Assembly: GCF_001610955.1 (NCBI RefSeq)
Contig: NZ_CP014335.1
Span: 385,001 to 449,000 of the forward strand
Length of the DNA: 64,000 nucleotides
Source of the DNA: Geobacillus thermoleovorans
GTDB lineage: Bacteria > Bacillota > Bacilli > Bacillales > Anoxybacillaceae
Direction: 5' to 3'
Of the stretch, positions 24,273-33,859 are shown piece by piece (the stretch's first letter is position 1; each line of letters starts with the position of its first letter). The translations under genes and the position numbers were made by a program. A model generated the notes under the pieces. It did not search any database. It was not told where the DNA came from and was given only the letters and a program-made list of their open reading frames with translations.

Positions 24273-25061
24273 ATGAAAAAGTGGGCTGTTTCGCTGTTCG
24301 TGAGCGTGCTTCTTCTTTATGCGGCGGCGTTTTCGGCGCTGGCGGCTGCCGGCAAACCGGCGCCCGGTGCGGTGATTGATATATCGAAAGAAAATACGTA
24401 TCCGAACCCGACACAAGATTTGCCGCATTTGGAACCGAGCTCGTTTACAAAACAGCTGTTAAGATCGGCGAATGTGAAAATTGAGAATCCCGAATTGATC
24501 CATCTCTTTAATGAATCTTCGGCGACCGACACGCCATGGGCCGTTGGCTATCGAGCGACGATTTATTTAGGCCAATGGCCGCTCAATTACCAGTCGATCG
24601 AAACGTCGACGAACTGGGAATATCAAAAGGTCAACACGAATTTCCTTGATAACCGCGGCGGCGATACGGCGCAAAAGTTGTACTATAAACAAGAAATGCA
24701 AAAATACGTCCGCGGCGGGTTGACGGTGAAAGTGCCGAATGAAGACGCGGTTAAGCGGATGATGTTAAACAAAGCGATGGAAAAGACGAACTTGCCGCTC
24801 TCTTTCAGCACGGTTGTCGGCCTTGGCACGAAAAAAGACCAACCGTACAACGTACCGGCGAAAAAAATAGGTTATTTGTACGCGTACGCTCCGGCGGTGA
24901 ATGAAAAAGGGAAAGTAACATACGGGGAAGTGTACGTCGTGCTCAAAGGAAACAAAAAGAAAATTGTCGTCAAAAACGTGACGACAAGAGGGGTTGGGGC
25001 GTGGATTCCGGTGCAGGATCGCCTGTACATGTCATATGTGGTGAGTGAACAGCCAAGATAA
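24273..25061 (+). CDS. yfkD: YfkD family secreted protein
   Basis: The 262-residue protein starts with a signal peptide (KKWAVSLFVSVLLLYAAAFS, cleavage likely after ALA) and continues with the YfkD family body. That body includes ATIYLGQWPLNYQSIETSTN and a conserved end (RGVGAWIPVQDRLYMSYVV). AAGGAGTG precedes the ATG at 24273. Function is unknown; export suggests a surface or wall-associated role. Its order after chaA and before the converging yfkAB matches Bacillus. Confidence 0.85.
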   Translation: MKKWAVSLFVSVLLLYAAAFSALAAAGKPAPGAVIDISKENTYPNPTQDLPHLEPSSFTKQLLRSANVKIENPELIHLFNESSATDTPWAVGYRATIYLGQWPLNYQSIETSTNWEYQKVNTNFLDNRGGDTAQKLYYKQEMQKYVRGGLTVKVPNEDAVKRMMLNKAMEKTNLPLSFSTVVGLGTKKDQPYNVPAKKIGYLYAYAPAVNEKGKVTYGEVYVVLKGNKKKIVVKNVTTRGVGAWIPVQDRLYMSYVVSEQPR

Positions 25062-25094
25062 AACGTCAAGGAAAAGCTCCTTGACGTTTTTTAT
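25062..25094. terminator. Bidirectional terminator between yfkD and yfkAB
   Basis: AACGTCAAGGA and TCCTTGACGTT form a perfect 11-base-pair stem with loop AAAGC, followed by TTTT on the plus strand. It lies directly between the two converging stops. Confidence 0.82.
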
Positions 25095-26215
25095 CGGCCA
25101 ATGCGCGCGGACCGCTTCGTAAAATCGACGCCGCGGTAATACGTCTGCTTCACAAGGACGTTCGGTCCGAGGCAGCGTGCCGACGGGCAGTGGCAAAGAA
25201 GCTCCCTAGCAAGCTTTGAGCGCCGCCATTTGTCATACACGTCTGGCAGCGAATCGTGAATGATGTTGCCAAGCGGCGGTTCATCACCGAAATCGGTGAC
25301 GATGACATCGCCGGTGAAAATATTGACATTGAGCCGTGAACGTCCGTCTGGATCGTTGCGCACGGTGACGTTTTTGCTTTCATACAGCCGCTTCAATAGG
25401 CGCACATCTTCTTCGTTGTCGCTGCACGGGTAAAACGGCAGCGTGCCAAACAGCATCCAGACGTTTTCGTCGCGAATGTCAAGCAAATGGTGAATCGCTT
25501 CGCGCAATTCGTCCAAGCTCAACGTCTCTAAAGCGCTGGCAAAATCGCTCGGATACATCGGATGGATTTCATGGCGCCGGCAACCCATTGCCTCGACAAC
25601 TTGGCGGTGGATCGTTTCCAAGTGGCGGACGGTTCGTTTGTTTAACATCGTTTCCGCCGATACCATCACGCCGGCATTTGCCAGCGCTTTTGCATTGTCA
25701 AGCATGCGCTGGAAGTATTTCTCGCGTTGGGCGCGCGTCGGCTTCCGCTCCATCATGGCAAAACCACCTTCGACAAAGTCGTCGATCGTCCCCCAGTTGT
25801 GCGAGATATGGAGCACATCCAAATACGGAATGACTGGTTCATAGCGAGACAAATCCAACGTCAAGTTCGAATTGAGCTGCGTCCGCACCCCGCGCTCGTG
25901 CGCGTAGCGGAGAAGGGGAACGACGTATTGTTCGACGGATTTTAATGACAGCATCGGCTCGCCGCCGGTGATGCTTAATGACCGCAAATGCGGAATTTCC
26001 TCGAGCCGGCGGAGCAACATATCAAGCGGCAGCGCCTCGGGATCTTTCATTGTCAACGTATAGCCAACAGCACAATGCTCACAGCGCATATTGCAAAGCG
26101 TCGTTGTGGTAAACTCAATATTCGTCAGTTGTAGTTTTCCATATTCTTCAATATCGACGTACGCTTCCCAAGGGTCATACGCCGGTGTAATGGCTGGCAT
26201 GGTGGATGAGCGCAT
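25091..26215 (-). CDS. yfkAB: Radical SAM protein YfkAB
   Basis: The 374-residue protein has the radical-SAM cluster motif CNMRCEHC near residue 40, the SAM-binding glycine motif LSITGGEPML and a C-terminal YfkB-like domain with cysteines in LLCHCPSARCLGPN. These may hold an auxiliary iron-sulfur centre. AGGAGAAG precedes the ATG at 26215, giving the length of the fused Bacillus protein. The reaction is unknown. A much longer frame extends upstream but lacks family similarity. Confidence 0.88.
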   Translation of the reverse strand: MRSSTMPAITPAYDPWEAYVDIEEYGKLQLTNIEFTTTTLCNMRCEHCAVGYTLTMKDPEALPLDMLLRRLEEIPHLRSLSITGGEPMLSLKSVEQYVVPLLRYAHERGVRTQLNSNLTLDLSRYEPVIPYLDVLHISHNWGTIDDFVEGGFAMMERKPTRAQREKYFQRMLDNAKALANAGVMVSAETMLNKRTVRHLETIHRQVVEAMGCRRHEIHPMYPSDFASALETLSLDELREAIHHLLDIRDENVWMLFGTLPFYPCSDNEEDVRLLKRLYESKNVTVRNDPDGRSRLNVNIFTGDVIVTDFGDEPPLGNIIHDSLPDVYDKWRRSKLARELLCHCPSARCLGPNVLVKQTYYRGVDFTKRSARIGR

Positions 26216-26444
26216 GGTCTTCTCCTCTTTCCATTCAAAGTCCCAACGTTCATTATCGGCAACAGTCACTCCGCTTGTCAATCGTTTTGGCCGCTGATCC
26301 TCTATCCCATTCCTATGAGGCGGGCGGGGGACTGATGAGACAGAAAAGAAAGATTTTTTCCATAACCGAGAAAAAGCAGTATAATAGAAGAAGATGAGAC
26401 AACTGCCAATAGGGCGATCCAAAAGGAAAGGGCGTGGAATCAGC

Positions 26445-27992
26445 ATGGAAAAATTCCAGCAAAGCATGTATGACTTGATCGTTGAGACATCAACGAAGCT
26501 GCCGAAGGACGTTCGCCGAGCGATCGCTCGAGCGAAAGTGCGCGAAAACGCCGGCACGCGGGCGGCCATGGCGCTCGATACGATCGTCGAGAACATTCAA
26601 ATGGCGGACGAAAACGTGTCGCCGATCTGTCAGGACACCGGCTTGCCGACGTTTAAAATCAAAGTGCCGGTCGGCGTGAATCAAATCGAAATGAAAAAAG
26701 CGATCCGCGCCGCCATTGTCGAAGCGACGAAAAACGGCAAGCTGCGTCCGAACTCGGTCGACTCGCTCACCGGCAAAAACAGCGGCGACAACTTAGGGGA
26801 AGGCGTGCCGGTCATCAAATTTGAACAATGGGAAAACGATTACATTGACGTTCGCCTTATTTTAAAAGGCGGCGGTTGTGAAAACAAAAACATTCAATAC
26901 AGCCTTCCGTGTGAACTCGAGGGGCTCGGCCGCGCCGGCCGCGACCTTGACGGCATCCGCAAATGCATTTTGCATGCGGTGTACCAAGCGCAAGGGCAAG
27001 GATGCAGCGCCGGCTTTATCGGCGTCGGCATCGGCGGCGACCGCTCATCGGGCTATGAGTTGGCGAAAGAGCAGCTGTTCCGTTCGGTCGATGATGTCAA
27101 TCCGATTGAAGAATTGCGCCAACTCGAAGAATACATTATGGAAAACGCCAACAAACTTGGCATCGGCACGATGGGCTTTGGCGGCGAATCGACGCTGCTT
27201 GGCTGTAAAATCGGCGTTATGCACCGCATCCCGGCGAGCTTCTTCGTTTCGGTCGCCTACAACTGCTGGGCGTTTCGGCGCATGGGCGTGAAAATCGACC
27301 CGGCGACCGGTGAGATCATCGAATGGCTGTACCAAGACGGCGAAGACGTCGATTTTGCAAAAGAGTTGGAAAAAGCGGAAGCAGCCGCGGCGCTTGAACA
27401 AGGCGACACACGCGTCATCGACCTTGTTCCGCCGCTGTCGGAAGAACAAGTGCGCCAGCTTCGCGTCGGCGACGTCGTCCGCATCAGCGGCATCATTTAC
27501 ACCGGCCGCGATGCCATTCATAAATATTTGATGGACCATGACGCGCCGGTCGACTTGAACGGGCAAATCATTTATCATTGCGGCCCGGTCATGTTAAAAG
27601 ATGAAGAAGGCCGCTGGCACGCCAAAGCTGCCGGCCCGACGACAAGCATCCGTGAAGAGCCGTACCAAGGCGACATCATGAAAAAATTCGGCGTTCGTGC
27701 TGTCATCGGCAAAGGCGGCATGGGCGCGAAGACGCTGCAAGCGTTAAAAGAACACGGCGGCGTGTATTTGAACGCGATCGGCGGCGCGGCGCAATATTAC
27801 GCCGATTGCATCAAATCCGTGGAAGGCGTTGATTTGCTGGAGTTTGGCATCCCCGAAGCGATGTGGCATTTGCGCGTCGAAAACTTCACTGCTGTTGTCA
27901 CGATGGATTCGCACGGCAACAGCTTGCATGAAGATGTGGAAAAATCGTCGCTTGAAAAGCTGGCTCAGTTCAAAGAGCCGGTGTTCAAGTAA
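26445..27992 (+). CDS. Class I fumarate hydratase (4Fe-4S)
   Basis: The 515-residue enzyme contains both the alpha part (cluster cysteines in ICQDTGLPTF, GGGCENKN and LGCKIGV) and the beta part (GVRAVIGKGGMGAKTLQALK, then YLNAIGGAAQYYADC). It interconverts fumarate and malate in the citric acid cycle and is oxygen sensitive. I chose the ATG at 26445; AAGGAAAGGG upstream is slightly distant. A TATAAT box lies at about 26380. It replaces or complements class II FumC, which is not in this window. Some homologues act on mesaconate or tartrate. Confidence 0.9.
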   Translation: MEKFQQSMYDLIVETSTKLPKDVRRAIARAKVRENAGTRAAMALDTIVENIQMADENVSPICQDTGLPTFKIKVPVGVNQIEMKKAIRAAIVEATKNGKLRPNSVDSLTGKNSGDNLGEGVPVIKFEQWENDYIDVRLILKGGGCENKNIQYSLPCELEGLGRAGRDLDGIRKCILHAVYQAQGQGCSAGFIGVGIGGDRSSGYELAKEQLFRSVDDVNPIEELRQLEEYIMENANKLGIGTMGFGGESTLLGCKIGVMHRIPASFFVSVAYNCWAFRRMGVKIDPATGEIIEWLYQDGEDVDFAKELEKAEAAAALEQGDTRVIDLVPPLSEEQVRQLRVGDVVRISGIIYTGRDAIHKYLMDHDAPVDLNGQIIYHCGPVMLKDEEGRWHAKAAGPTTSIREEPYQGDIMKKFGVRAVIGKGGMGAKTLQALKEHGGVYLNAIGGAAQYYADCIKSVEGVDLLEFGIPEAMWHLRVENFTAVVTMDSHGNSLHEDVEKSSLEKLAQFKEPVFK

Positions 27993-28060
27993 GAAGGAGA
28001 GCTGAATTTCAAGCACATGGCTATTGGTATTCAAACAAGCTGATCCCGTTTTCTTCTCTG

Positions 28061-28093
28061 TCCCCAAAGCGTTTGCTTTTGGGGCCTTTTTTT
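28061..28093 (+). terminator. Intrinsic terminator after fumarase
   Basis: CCCCAAAGC pairs with GCTTTTGGGG (one extra T) around GTTT, and CCTTTTTTT follows. Confidence 0.82.
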
Positions 28094-28174
28094 GCAAAAA
28101 ATGGCGCGCGTAAAGCGGTCAGGGGTGAAAACAATAAGAAAGAGGAAAAGATGGCGGCCAAGGAGGAACTAGGC

Positions 28175-28966
28175 ATGAGATGGCTCATTTCTCTCGTTTT
28201 AGCGCTCGCGCTTTTTCCCGCCCCTGCTTTTGCCATAAGCAATGCGCCGATCCATTGGGGATTTAAGAGAAGCGAAAACCACGAGCCCCCATCGGCGGGA
28301 AAAGAGCTCGATGAACTGCTCGCCAAATATGACGCCTTTTATTTAGGCGACACGAGCGAAAAAACGATCTATTTAACATTTGACAACGGGTATGAAAACG
28401 GCTATACGGCGCAAATTTTGGACGTGTTAAAGGAAAAACATGTGCCAGCCGCCTTTTTTGTCACTGGTCATTATTTGCAAACAGCGCCCGATTTAGTCAA
28501 ACGGATGGCGGCGGAAGGGCATATCATCGGCAACCATTCATGGCACCATCCCGATTTGACGGCGGCAAGCGAAGAGCGGTTCCGTGAAGAGCTGGAAAAA
28601 GTAAAAGAAAAGACCGAGGAATTGACCGGGCAAAAAGGGATGGCGTACCTTCGCCCGCCGCGCGGCATTTTCAGCGAACGGACGTTATCTCTCGCCCGCG
28701 ACCTTGGCTATTATCACGTCTTTTGGTCGCTTGCGTTCGTCGACTGGCAAACTGACCGCCAGCGCGGCTGGCAATATGCTTACGACCAAATCATGAAACA
28801 AATCCATCCGGGGGCGATTTTGCTGTTGCATTCCGTGTCCAAAGACAATGCCGAAGCGCTGCCGAAGGTGATCGACGACTTGCGCAAACAAGGGTATACG
28901 TTTGCCAGCTTAGATGAGTTGATGGTGAAAAAGATGGGCCTCCATCCGCGGCTGTTTCGCCCATAA
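28175..28966 (+). CDS. pdaA: Spore cortex deacetylase PdaA
   Basis: The 263-residue polysaccharide deacetylase has a signal peptide (RWLISLVLALALFPAPAFA) and a NodB domain. The domain shows the PdaA form of the first motif (YLTFDNGYE, with Asn-Gly for the usual Asp-Asp), then GNHSWHHPDLT, LRPPRGIFSERTL and the late LLLHSVSKDN. In sporulation it removes the acetyl group from N-acetylmuramic acid before muramic-delta-lactam forms in the cortex. AAGGAGG precedes the ATG at 28175, and length equals that of the Bacillus enzyme. Confidence 0.92.
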   Translation: MRWLISLVLALALFPAPAFAISNAPIHWGFKRSENHEPPSAGKELDELLAKYDAFYLGDTSEKTIYLTFDNGYENGYTAQILDVLKEKHVPAAFFVTGHYLQTAPDLVKRMAAEGHIIGNHSWHHPDLTAASEERFREELEKVKEKTEELTGQKGMAYLRPPRGIFSERTLSLARDLGYYHVFWSLAFVDWQTDRQRGWQYAYDQIMKQIHPGAILLLHSVSKDNAEALPKVIDDLRKQGYTFASLDELMVKKMGLHPRLFRP

Positions 28967-29144
28967 GCCGCTTTCATCACTTGAGCGCAAAAGTGGTACG
29001 AAACGTTGTGTGTTGGACCATTCGAAAACCCGCCTCGTTCTGTCAACCGAACCATATGCCGCTGCCTCGTCCTGCCAACAAGTTGGTTCGACGGGGCGTT
29101 TTTCGTTATAATAGGGGCACGGACAAATGAGAAAGGTGAGAACG

Positions 29145-30011
29145 ATGTGGAAGCAAACGATTACCGTGCCCGCGCCGTACGATTTTGCGCATGCGTTGGA
29201 GCGATTGGCGCTCGATCCGCTGCTGGCGGTTGATCTAGAGCGGCAGCGCGTCACCGTGCCGCTTCATCTCGATGACGTAAAGGTGCCTGTCGTGGTGGAA
29301 AGCATCGGCGCGAAAGACGCCCCGCGCTTTATCGTGTCGGGGCCGCATCCCGAGCGGCAACAGGAGATCATCGAACGGATTTCTCATCTGTTTCAATGGC
29401 GGACGCCCCTTGCCTCGGTGCACGGCTACTTTCAGGCGACCGAGCTGGCGCCGCTGTTTGCCCGTTATGAGGGGCTGCCGTTGGTGCTTGATTTTGATTT
29501 GTATTTTTGCCTCGTCAAATGTTTGATCCACCAACAGCTTCATCTCAAAGTCGGCTATCGGCTCACAGAGCGGTTTGTGAAAACGTTCGGCGAGGAGCGG
29601 GACGGCGTTTGGTTTTACCCGCGCCCAGAAGAGATCGCGGCCCGCTCGTACGAGGACTTGCGCGCCTTGCAGCTGAGCGGGCGGAAAGCCGAATATATCG
29701 TCAATGTGTCGCGCCTCATTGCCGAGGGGAAGCTGCGGCTTGATGAACTCGAGCAGATGGAAGACGGCGAGGTGATGGAGAGGCTGACCGCCGTGCGCGG
29801 CATCGGTCCGTGGACCGTGCAAAATTTCCTCCTCTTCGGCCTCGGCCGCCCAAACGTCTTCCCGCCGGCGGATATCGGTTTGCAGCGGGCGGTCGAAAAA
29901 TGGTTCGGGCTTCCGAAGCGGCCGACCACAAAAGAGATGGCGGCGCTTGGCGAACGATGGAAGCCGTACGCCAGCTATGCGGCGCTTTATTTATGGCGAA
30001 GCATTGAATGA
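29145..30011 (+). CDS. yfjP: DNA-3-methyladenine glycosylase II (AlkA-like, YfjP)
   Basis: The 288-residue base-excision enzyme carries a helix-hairpin-helix and Gly-Pro-Asp loop of the AlkA/EndoIII superfamily: [20 protein letters not shown], then [13 protein letters not shown] with the catalytic Asp. It removes alkylated purines from DNA. AAAGGTGAG precedes the ATG at 29145. It overlaps or abuts rlmCD, which starts 11 bases after its stop, the same pair as yfjP-yfjO in Bacillus. Confidence 0.9.
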   Translation: MWKQTITVPAPYDFAHALERLALDPLLAVDLERQRVTVPLHLDDVKVPVVVESIGAKDAPRFIVSGPHPERQQEIIERISHLFQWRTPLASVHGYFQATELAPLFARYEGLPLVLDFDLYFCLVKCLIHQQLHLKVGYRLTERFVKTFGEERDGVWFYPRPEEIAARSYEDLRALQLSGRKAEYIVNVSRLIAEGKLRLDELEQMEDGEVMERLTAVRGIGPWTVQNFLLFGLGRPNVFPPADIGLQRAVEKWFGLPKRPTTKEMAALGERWKPYASYAALYLWRSIE

Positions 30012-30022
30012 GAGGGACCGAT

Positions 30023-31411
30023 ATGGCAAAGCAACAAATGAACATCAAAATCAAAAAAGGCGAGCAATTTCCCGTGACGATTCAACGGATCGGCATTAAC
30101 GGCGAAGGGGTCGGTTATTTCCAAAAACAAGTCGTCTTCGTCCCCGGCGCCTTGCCGGGTGAAGAAGTCATCGTTGAGGCGACGGACATCCACCCAACCT
30201 ACGCCGAGGCGAAAATCAAGCGCATCCGCAAGCGCTCGCCAAACCGCATCAAGCCGCCCTGTCCGCTCTATGACCAGTGCGGCGGCTGCCAGTTGCAGCA
30301 CTTGGCGTACGAGGCGCAGCTCGAGGCGAAGCGCGACATTGTCATCCAGGCGCTCCGCCGCCATGCCCGGCGCCTCGATGTCGACAAGCTTGACATCCGC
30401 CCGACGATCGGCATGGACAACCCGTGGCATTACCGAAACAAAAGCCAGTTTCAAGTTGGAATGAAGGAAGGGAAGGTGCTCGCCGGCCTGTACGGCCTCA
30501 ACTCCCACCGGCTCATCGATTTATCGGAATGCCGCGTCCAGCATCCGCAAACGACGCGCGTCACGAACATCGTGAAAACGATTTTGCAAGACTTGCACAT
30601 CCCGATTTACAACGAGCGGACAAGAATGGGCGTCGTGCGGACGATCGTCGCCCGCGTCGGCTTTCATACCGGCGACATCCAGCTTGTGCTTGTGACAGCG
30701 ACAAAAGACATTCCGCGCAAAGAGCTGTTGATCGAGGAAATCCGCCGCCGTCTTCCAGAAGTGAAATCGATCGTGCAAAACATCAACGGCGAAAAAACGT
30801 CGCTTATTTTCGGCGACGAGACAGAAGTGCTCGCCGGCGACGAATACATTCAAGAAACGCTCGGCGATTTGTCGTTTGAACTGTCGGCGCGCGCCTTTTT
30901 CCAGCTCAACCCGTTGCAGACGGTGAAATTGTACGACGAAGTGAAAAAAGCGGCCGCCCTCACCGGAACGGAGCGGATCGTTGACGCTTACTGCGGCGTC
31001 GGCACGATCGGTTTGTGGCTTGCTCGCGATGCCAAAGAAGTGCGCGGCATGGACACGATTCCGGAAGCGATCGAAGACGCGCAAAACAACGCCAAAAAGC
31101 ATGGGTTCACCAACACGCACTATGTCGTCGGCAAAGCCGAATATTGGCTGCCAAAATGGGTGAACGAAGGCTGGAAGCCGGACGTCATCATCGTCGACCC
31201 GCCCCGCGTCGGCTGCGACCGGGCGTTGCTTGAAACGATTCTCCACGTCCGCCCGAAAACAGTCGTCTACGTCTCATGCAACCCGTCCAGCCTCGCCCGC
31301 GATCTCGATGCCTTGGCTGCACAATATCGCGTCGACTACATCCAACCGGTGGACATGTTTCCGCACACGGCGCATGTGGAAGCGGTGGCGAAATTAACGC
31401 TGCAATTTTGA
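30023..31411 (+). CDS. rlmCD: 23S rRNA (uracil-5-)-methyltransferase RlmCD
   Basis: The 462-residue protein has an N-terminal TRAM domain (about 5-65), an iron-sulfur motif [15 protein letters not shown] and a C-terminal SAM-dependent methyltransferase domain. That domain contains [14 protein letters not shown] and the catalytic cysteine loop [14 protein letters not shown]. In Bacillus the YfjO homologue methylates U747 and U1939 of 23S rRNA. I chose the ATG at 30023 behind AGAGGGACC; the ATG at 30008 overlaps the yfjP stop. Confidence 0.9.
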   Translation: MAKQQMNIKIKKGEQFPVTIQRIGINGEGVGYFQKQVVFVPGALPGEEVIVEATDIHPTYAEAKIKRIRKRSPNRIKPPCPLYDQCGGCQLQHLAYEAQLEAKRDIVIQALRRHARRLDVDKLDIRPTIGMDNPWHYRNKSQFQVGMKEGKVLAGLYGLNSHRLIDLSECRVQHPQTTRVTNIVKTILQDLHIPIYNERTRMGVVRTIVARVGFHTGDIQLVLVTATKDIPRKELLIEEIRRRLPEVKSIVQNINGEKTSLIFGDETEVLAGDEYIQETLGDLSFELSARAFFQLNPLQTVKLYDEVKKAAALTGTERIVDAYCGVGTIGLWLARDAKEVRGMDTIPEAIEDAQNNAKKHGFTNTHYVVGKAEYWLPKWVNEGWKPDVIIVDPPRVGCDRALLETILHVRPKTVVYVSCNPSSLARDLDALAAQYRVDYIQPVDMFPHTAHVEAVAKLTLQF

Positions 31412-31444
31412 CACTCCACACGTCTTCAGCCGTGTGGAGTGTCA
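31409..31444 (+). repeat. Perfect 14-bp inverted repeat spanning the rlmCD stop
   Basis: TGACACTCCACACG, which includes the TGA stop, pairs exactly with CGTGTGGAGTGTCA around TCTTCAGC. No U-tract follows (ATGGAAAATG). It may be a transcript-end stabiliser or a protein-dependent terminator. Confidence 0.75.
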
Positions 31445-31558
31445 ATGGAAAATGAAATCGGGTTCTTCCACTCCTTTTTGGGAGAAAGAAGAGAGGGAGA
31501 AAAAGTGGGGGAACCCTTGGAAAAGCAAGGAAAAAAGATCGAAATGAGAGAAAAATGA

Positions 31559-31762
31559 ATTAAGCCAGAGGCAATAAAATATCTGTTCGTGACACACTTC
31601 CATCCTGATCATGCCGGCATGGTAGAAAACATTAAGAAATTCGGAACTTCCTTTATTTTGTTTGAACATACAGATGTCCATGAGCAATTTTTGCTCTCCC
31701 TCCATCATGAAAATGGCAACTCAAGGAGCGCACATTCTCATAGAAAACCAGAGCAAGGCTGA
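31559..31762 (+). pseudogene. Fragment of a metallo-beta-lactamase-fold hydrolase
   Basis: In one frame the sequence reads IKPEAIKYLFVTHFHPDHAG, then MVENIKKFGTSFILFEHTDV. The first stretch contains the HxHxDH metal motif of MBL-fold hydrolases. A TGA stop sits directly upstream in the same frame and the frame ends soon after, so both the N-terminal strand region and the rest of the domain are missing. No start codon fits. It is a decayed remnant in an otherwise empty 640-base gap. Confidence 0.65.
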
Positions 31763-31850
31763 GCGCGCATTTTTCAATCACGGCCATGATGTGGAGGAGG
31801 GTCATGCCATCAAGTGAAACGTTTGCCTCACCTATTGCATCAACAAGAAA

Positions 31851-31890
31851 TTCCTTCTAACAGGGCTCGCCGTTAGAAGGGATTTTTTAT
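31851..31890 (+). terminator. Intrinsic terminator upstream of the lia operon
   Basis: CCTTCTAAC and GTTAGAAGG form a 9-base-pair stem around a 10-base loop, followed by GATTTTTTA. It probably ended the now-broken MBL-fold gene. Confidence 0.8.
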
Positions 31891-32052
31891 TTGGAAAAAT
31901 AAGACGCTGGCCGCTTCGAATTCAGCAAAAGGGAAGCTGAGGCATTATATCTTAGCAAAAATACGCCTCGAGTCGTAGACAAAATATATCTTTGGAACAT
32001 GATGGGATTCGGGTTGTCTGCGGTACGATGGAAGACGAAAGGAGGCGAAAGG

Positions 32053-32412
32053 ATGGCAAAAAAGATCGGGCTGTTCGTTGCCGGCGCGGTGGCGTTGCTT
32101 GTGCTGCTGTTTCATCTTGGGCCGCTTGTCGGGTTGGCAATCACGCTGGCGGTGCTGTACTATGCGTTCAAGAAATGTTTGAAAGCCCCGTCGACGTTCG
32201 GGAAAATCGTGTGGGCATTGATTGGCTGTGCAGCGTTAGTTGTCAGCGCTTCGAATGTGCCAGCGCTCATCGCGCTTGTCGCGGCGTATGTGTTGTATGT
32301 CGTGTATAAAAAATGGAATGGAGTGAAAGACGAGCGCGTCGTTCCAGAAGCAGACGACCCGTTTGTCAACTTTGAAAAACAATGGGCGGAGCTGCAAAAG
32401 CATTATTCATGA
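32053..32412 (+). CDS. liaI: LiaI-like membrane protein
   Basis: The 119-residue protein has about four short hydrophobic segments and a charged C-terminal tail (VNFEKQWAELQKHY). That tail resembles the acidic/aromatic tail of LiaI, the membrane anchor for the PspA-type protein LiaH. GGAGGCGAAAGG precedes the ATG at 32053. It is first in a liaIH-FSR operon. Upstream, the palindrome GTCGTAGAC (31972-31980) and a TACGAT -10 (32024) without a -35 fit an activator-dependent promoter; LiaR is the obvious candidate, by inference. Confidence 0.72.
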   Translation: MAKKIGLFVAGAVALLVLLFHLGPLVGLAITLAVLYYAFKKCLKAPSTFGKIVWALIGCAALVVSASNVPALIALVAAYVLYVVYKKWNGVKDERVVPEADDPFVNFEKQWAELQKHYS

Positions 32413-32436
32413 AATCAATGGAAAAGGAGCGAATCG

Positions 32437-33063
32437 ATGATGAGTGTGTTCTCACGTTTGAAAACGATCATTGAAGCCGATCTCCATGAATGGCTTGACG
32501 AAAAAGAAAAGAAAAACCCGATCGCGCTTCTCAATCACTATTTGCGCCAATGTGAACAGGAAGTCGAGCGGGTGCGGCAGCTGCTCGAGCGCCAATATGT
32601 GCTGAAAGAGCAATTTGCCCGCGAACATCGCGAAGCCGAACAGATGGTGGAAAAACGAAGCAAGCAGGCGGAGGTGGCGGCGCAAGCCGGGGAAATGGAG
32701 CTGGCCGAATTTGCGCGGCGCGAACAAGCGCAATACGCGGAGCGGGCGGCCCGCTTAAAACAGCTGCTCGAGCAAGCGAGCCGTGAGCTGTTTGAGTTAG
32801 AAGCGAAATATGAAGAAATGAAGCATAAGCTGAAAGATATGCAAATGCGGCGCATGGAGCTGATGGGGCGGGAGAATGCGGCTCGGGCGCACTGCCGCAT
32901 CCATCGGGTGGTCAACGGGGACGCCGGCCCGGCGTTGGCGGCGTTTGCTGATGCGGAAGTCTACCTTGACCGCCTTGAGCGGCAAGTTCGTTCCGATTAT
33001 TACCGAAGCACGATCGATGCGCGCATCGCTCAGCTGGAAAAGCAGTTGCAGGAAGGAAAATAA
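32437..33063 (+). CDS. liaH: PspA/IM30 family phage-shock protein LiaH
   Basis: The 208-residue protein is a nearly continuous coiled coil, beginning with the amphipathic family start SVFSRLKTIIEADLHEWLDE. The long helical hairpin contains AREHREAEQMVEKRSKQAEV. PspA-family proteins form large oligomers on the inner membrane face and protect it during envelope stress, such as lipid-II-binding antibiotics. AAGGAGCG precedes the ATG. It follows liaI by 24 bases. Confidence 0.9.
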   Translation: MMSVFSRLKTIIEADLHEWLDEKEKKNPIALLNHYLRQCEQEVERVRQLLERQYVLKEQFAREHREAEQMVEKRSKQAEVAAQAGEMELAEFARREQAQYAERAARLKQLLEQASRELFELEAKYEEMKHKLKDMQMRRMELMGRENAARAHCRIHRVVNGDAGPALAAFADAEVYLDRLERQVRSDYYRSTIDARIAQLEKQLQEGK

Positions 33064-33074
33064 CCGGATATGCT

Positions 33075-33100
33075 AAAGGCGTACATGGTTACGCCTTTTT
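33075..33100 (+). terminator. Weak internal terminator between liaH and liaF
   Basis: AAAGGCGTA pairs with TACGCCTTT around CATGGT and is followed by only a short T run. It should let strong liaIH transcription drop to a lower level for the regulatory genes. Confidence 0.7.
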
Positions 33101-33127
33101 CATTTTGGACAACAGGGGGCTCCCCAC

Positions 33128-33859
33128 ATGCTTGATCAACGGAAGAAAACTGACTATGTCAGTTGGGTTGTTTTGGTGACACTGCTCCTTTTTGCAATCG
33201 AAATTTCGTTTTTTCGCCCGGGCGTGCTGTTTTCGTTAAGTATATCGGTCTGTTTGATTTATGTTGGAAGGAAAAAATGGCATCGGCGGAAAGGAAAATG
33301 GCTGTTTTGGCTTGGCTGCATCATGTTGGCCATTCATGTGTTAACGATGATGGCCGCTCGTTTTGTCATGGTCGCGCTGTTGGGTTATGCCCTTTGGCAA
33401 TTGTTTCAGTCGAAGCGGCATCCGACGGTGATCCGCCCGACTATGGCTGAGAACTCGTATGGGGGAGAGGAAATCGTGCGCCGTCAACCACTGTTTCAAA
33501 ATGTATGGGTTGGCCGGCAAGCGACCTCAGAACGGGTGTATGAGTGGAATGATGTCAATATCCAAACGGGGATCGGGGATACGGTCATTGATGTCAGCTA
33601 TACTGTGCTTCCGAAAGGGGAAGCGGTCATTATCGTGAGAGGGTTGATCGGCAACATTCGAATTCTCGTTCCGTACGAAATTGAAACACGGCTCGTTCAT
33701 TCCGCCATTTTTGGTGTTGCCTCGCTGTTTGGCAAGGAACAGGAGAAAATGTTCAACGAGACGCTCATTTATCAAACTTCTTCGTATGATCAAGCGGAGC
33801 AAAAGCTAAAAATCGTCACCTCGATGATCATTGGCAATGTCGAGGTGACACGCGTATGA
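33128..33859 (+). CDS. liaF: LiaF, membrane inhibitor of LiaRS signalling
   Basis: The 243-residue protein has three or four N-terminal membrane segments (about residues 8-95) and a C-terminal beta-rich LiaF/DUF2154 domain with WVGRQATSERVYEWNDVNIQ and IGDTVIDVSYTVLPKGEAV. LiaF keeps the kinase LiaS inactive without cell-wall stress. Its stop overlaps the liaS start (ATGA). liaG, found between liaH and liaF in Bacillus subtilis, is absent. Confidence 0.9.
   Translation: MLDQRKKTDYVSWVVLVTLLLFAIEISFFRPGVLFSLSISVCLIYVGRKKWHRRKGKWLFWLGCIMLAIHVLTMMAARFVMVALLGYALWQLFQSKRHPTVIRPTMAENSYGGEEIVRRQPLFQNVWVGRQATSERVYEWNDVNIQTGIGDTVIDVSYTVLPKGEAVIIVRGLIGNIRILVPYEIETRLVHSAIFGVASLFGKEQEKMFNETLIYQTSSYDQAEQKLKIVTSMIIGNVEVTRV

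Noticed and set aside
31442..31708. 88-codon minus-strand frame over the MBL relic
   Set aside because: It is the antisense of the degraded hydrolase sequence; the plus-strand HxHxDH motif explains the region better.
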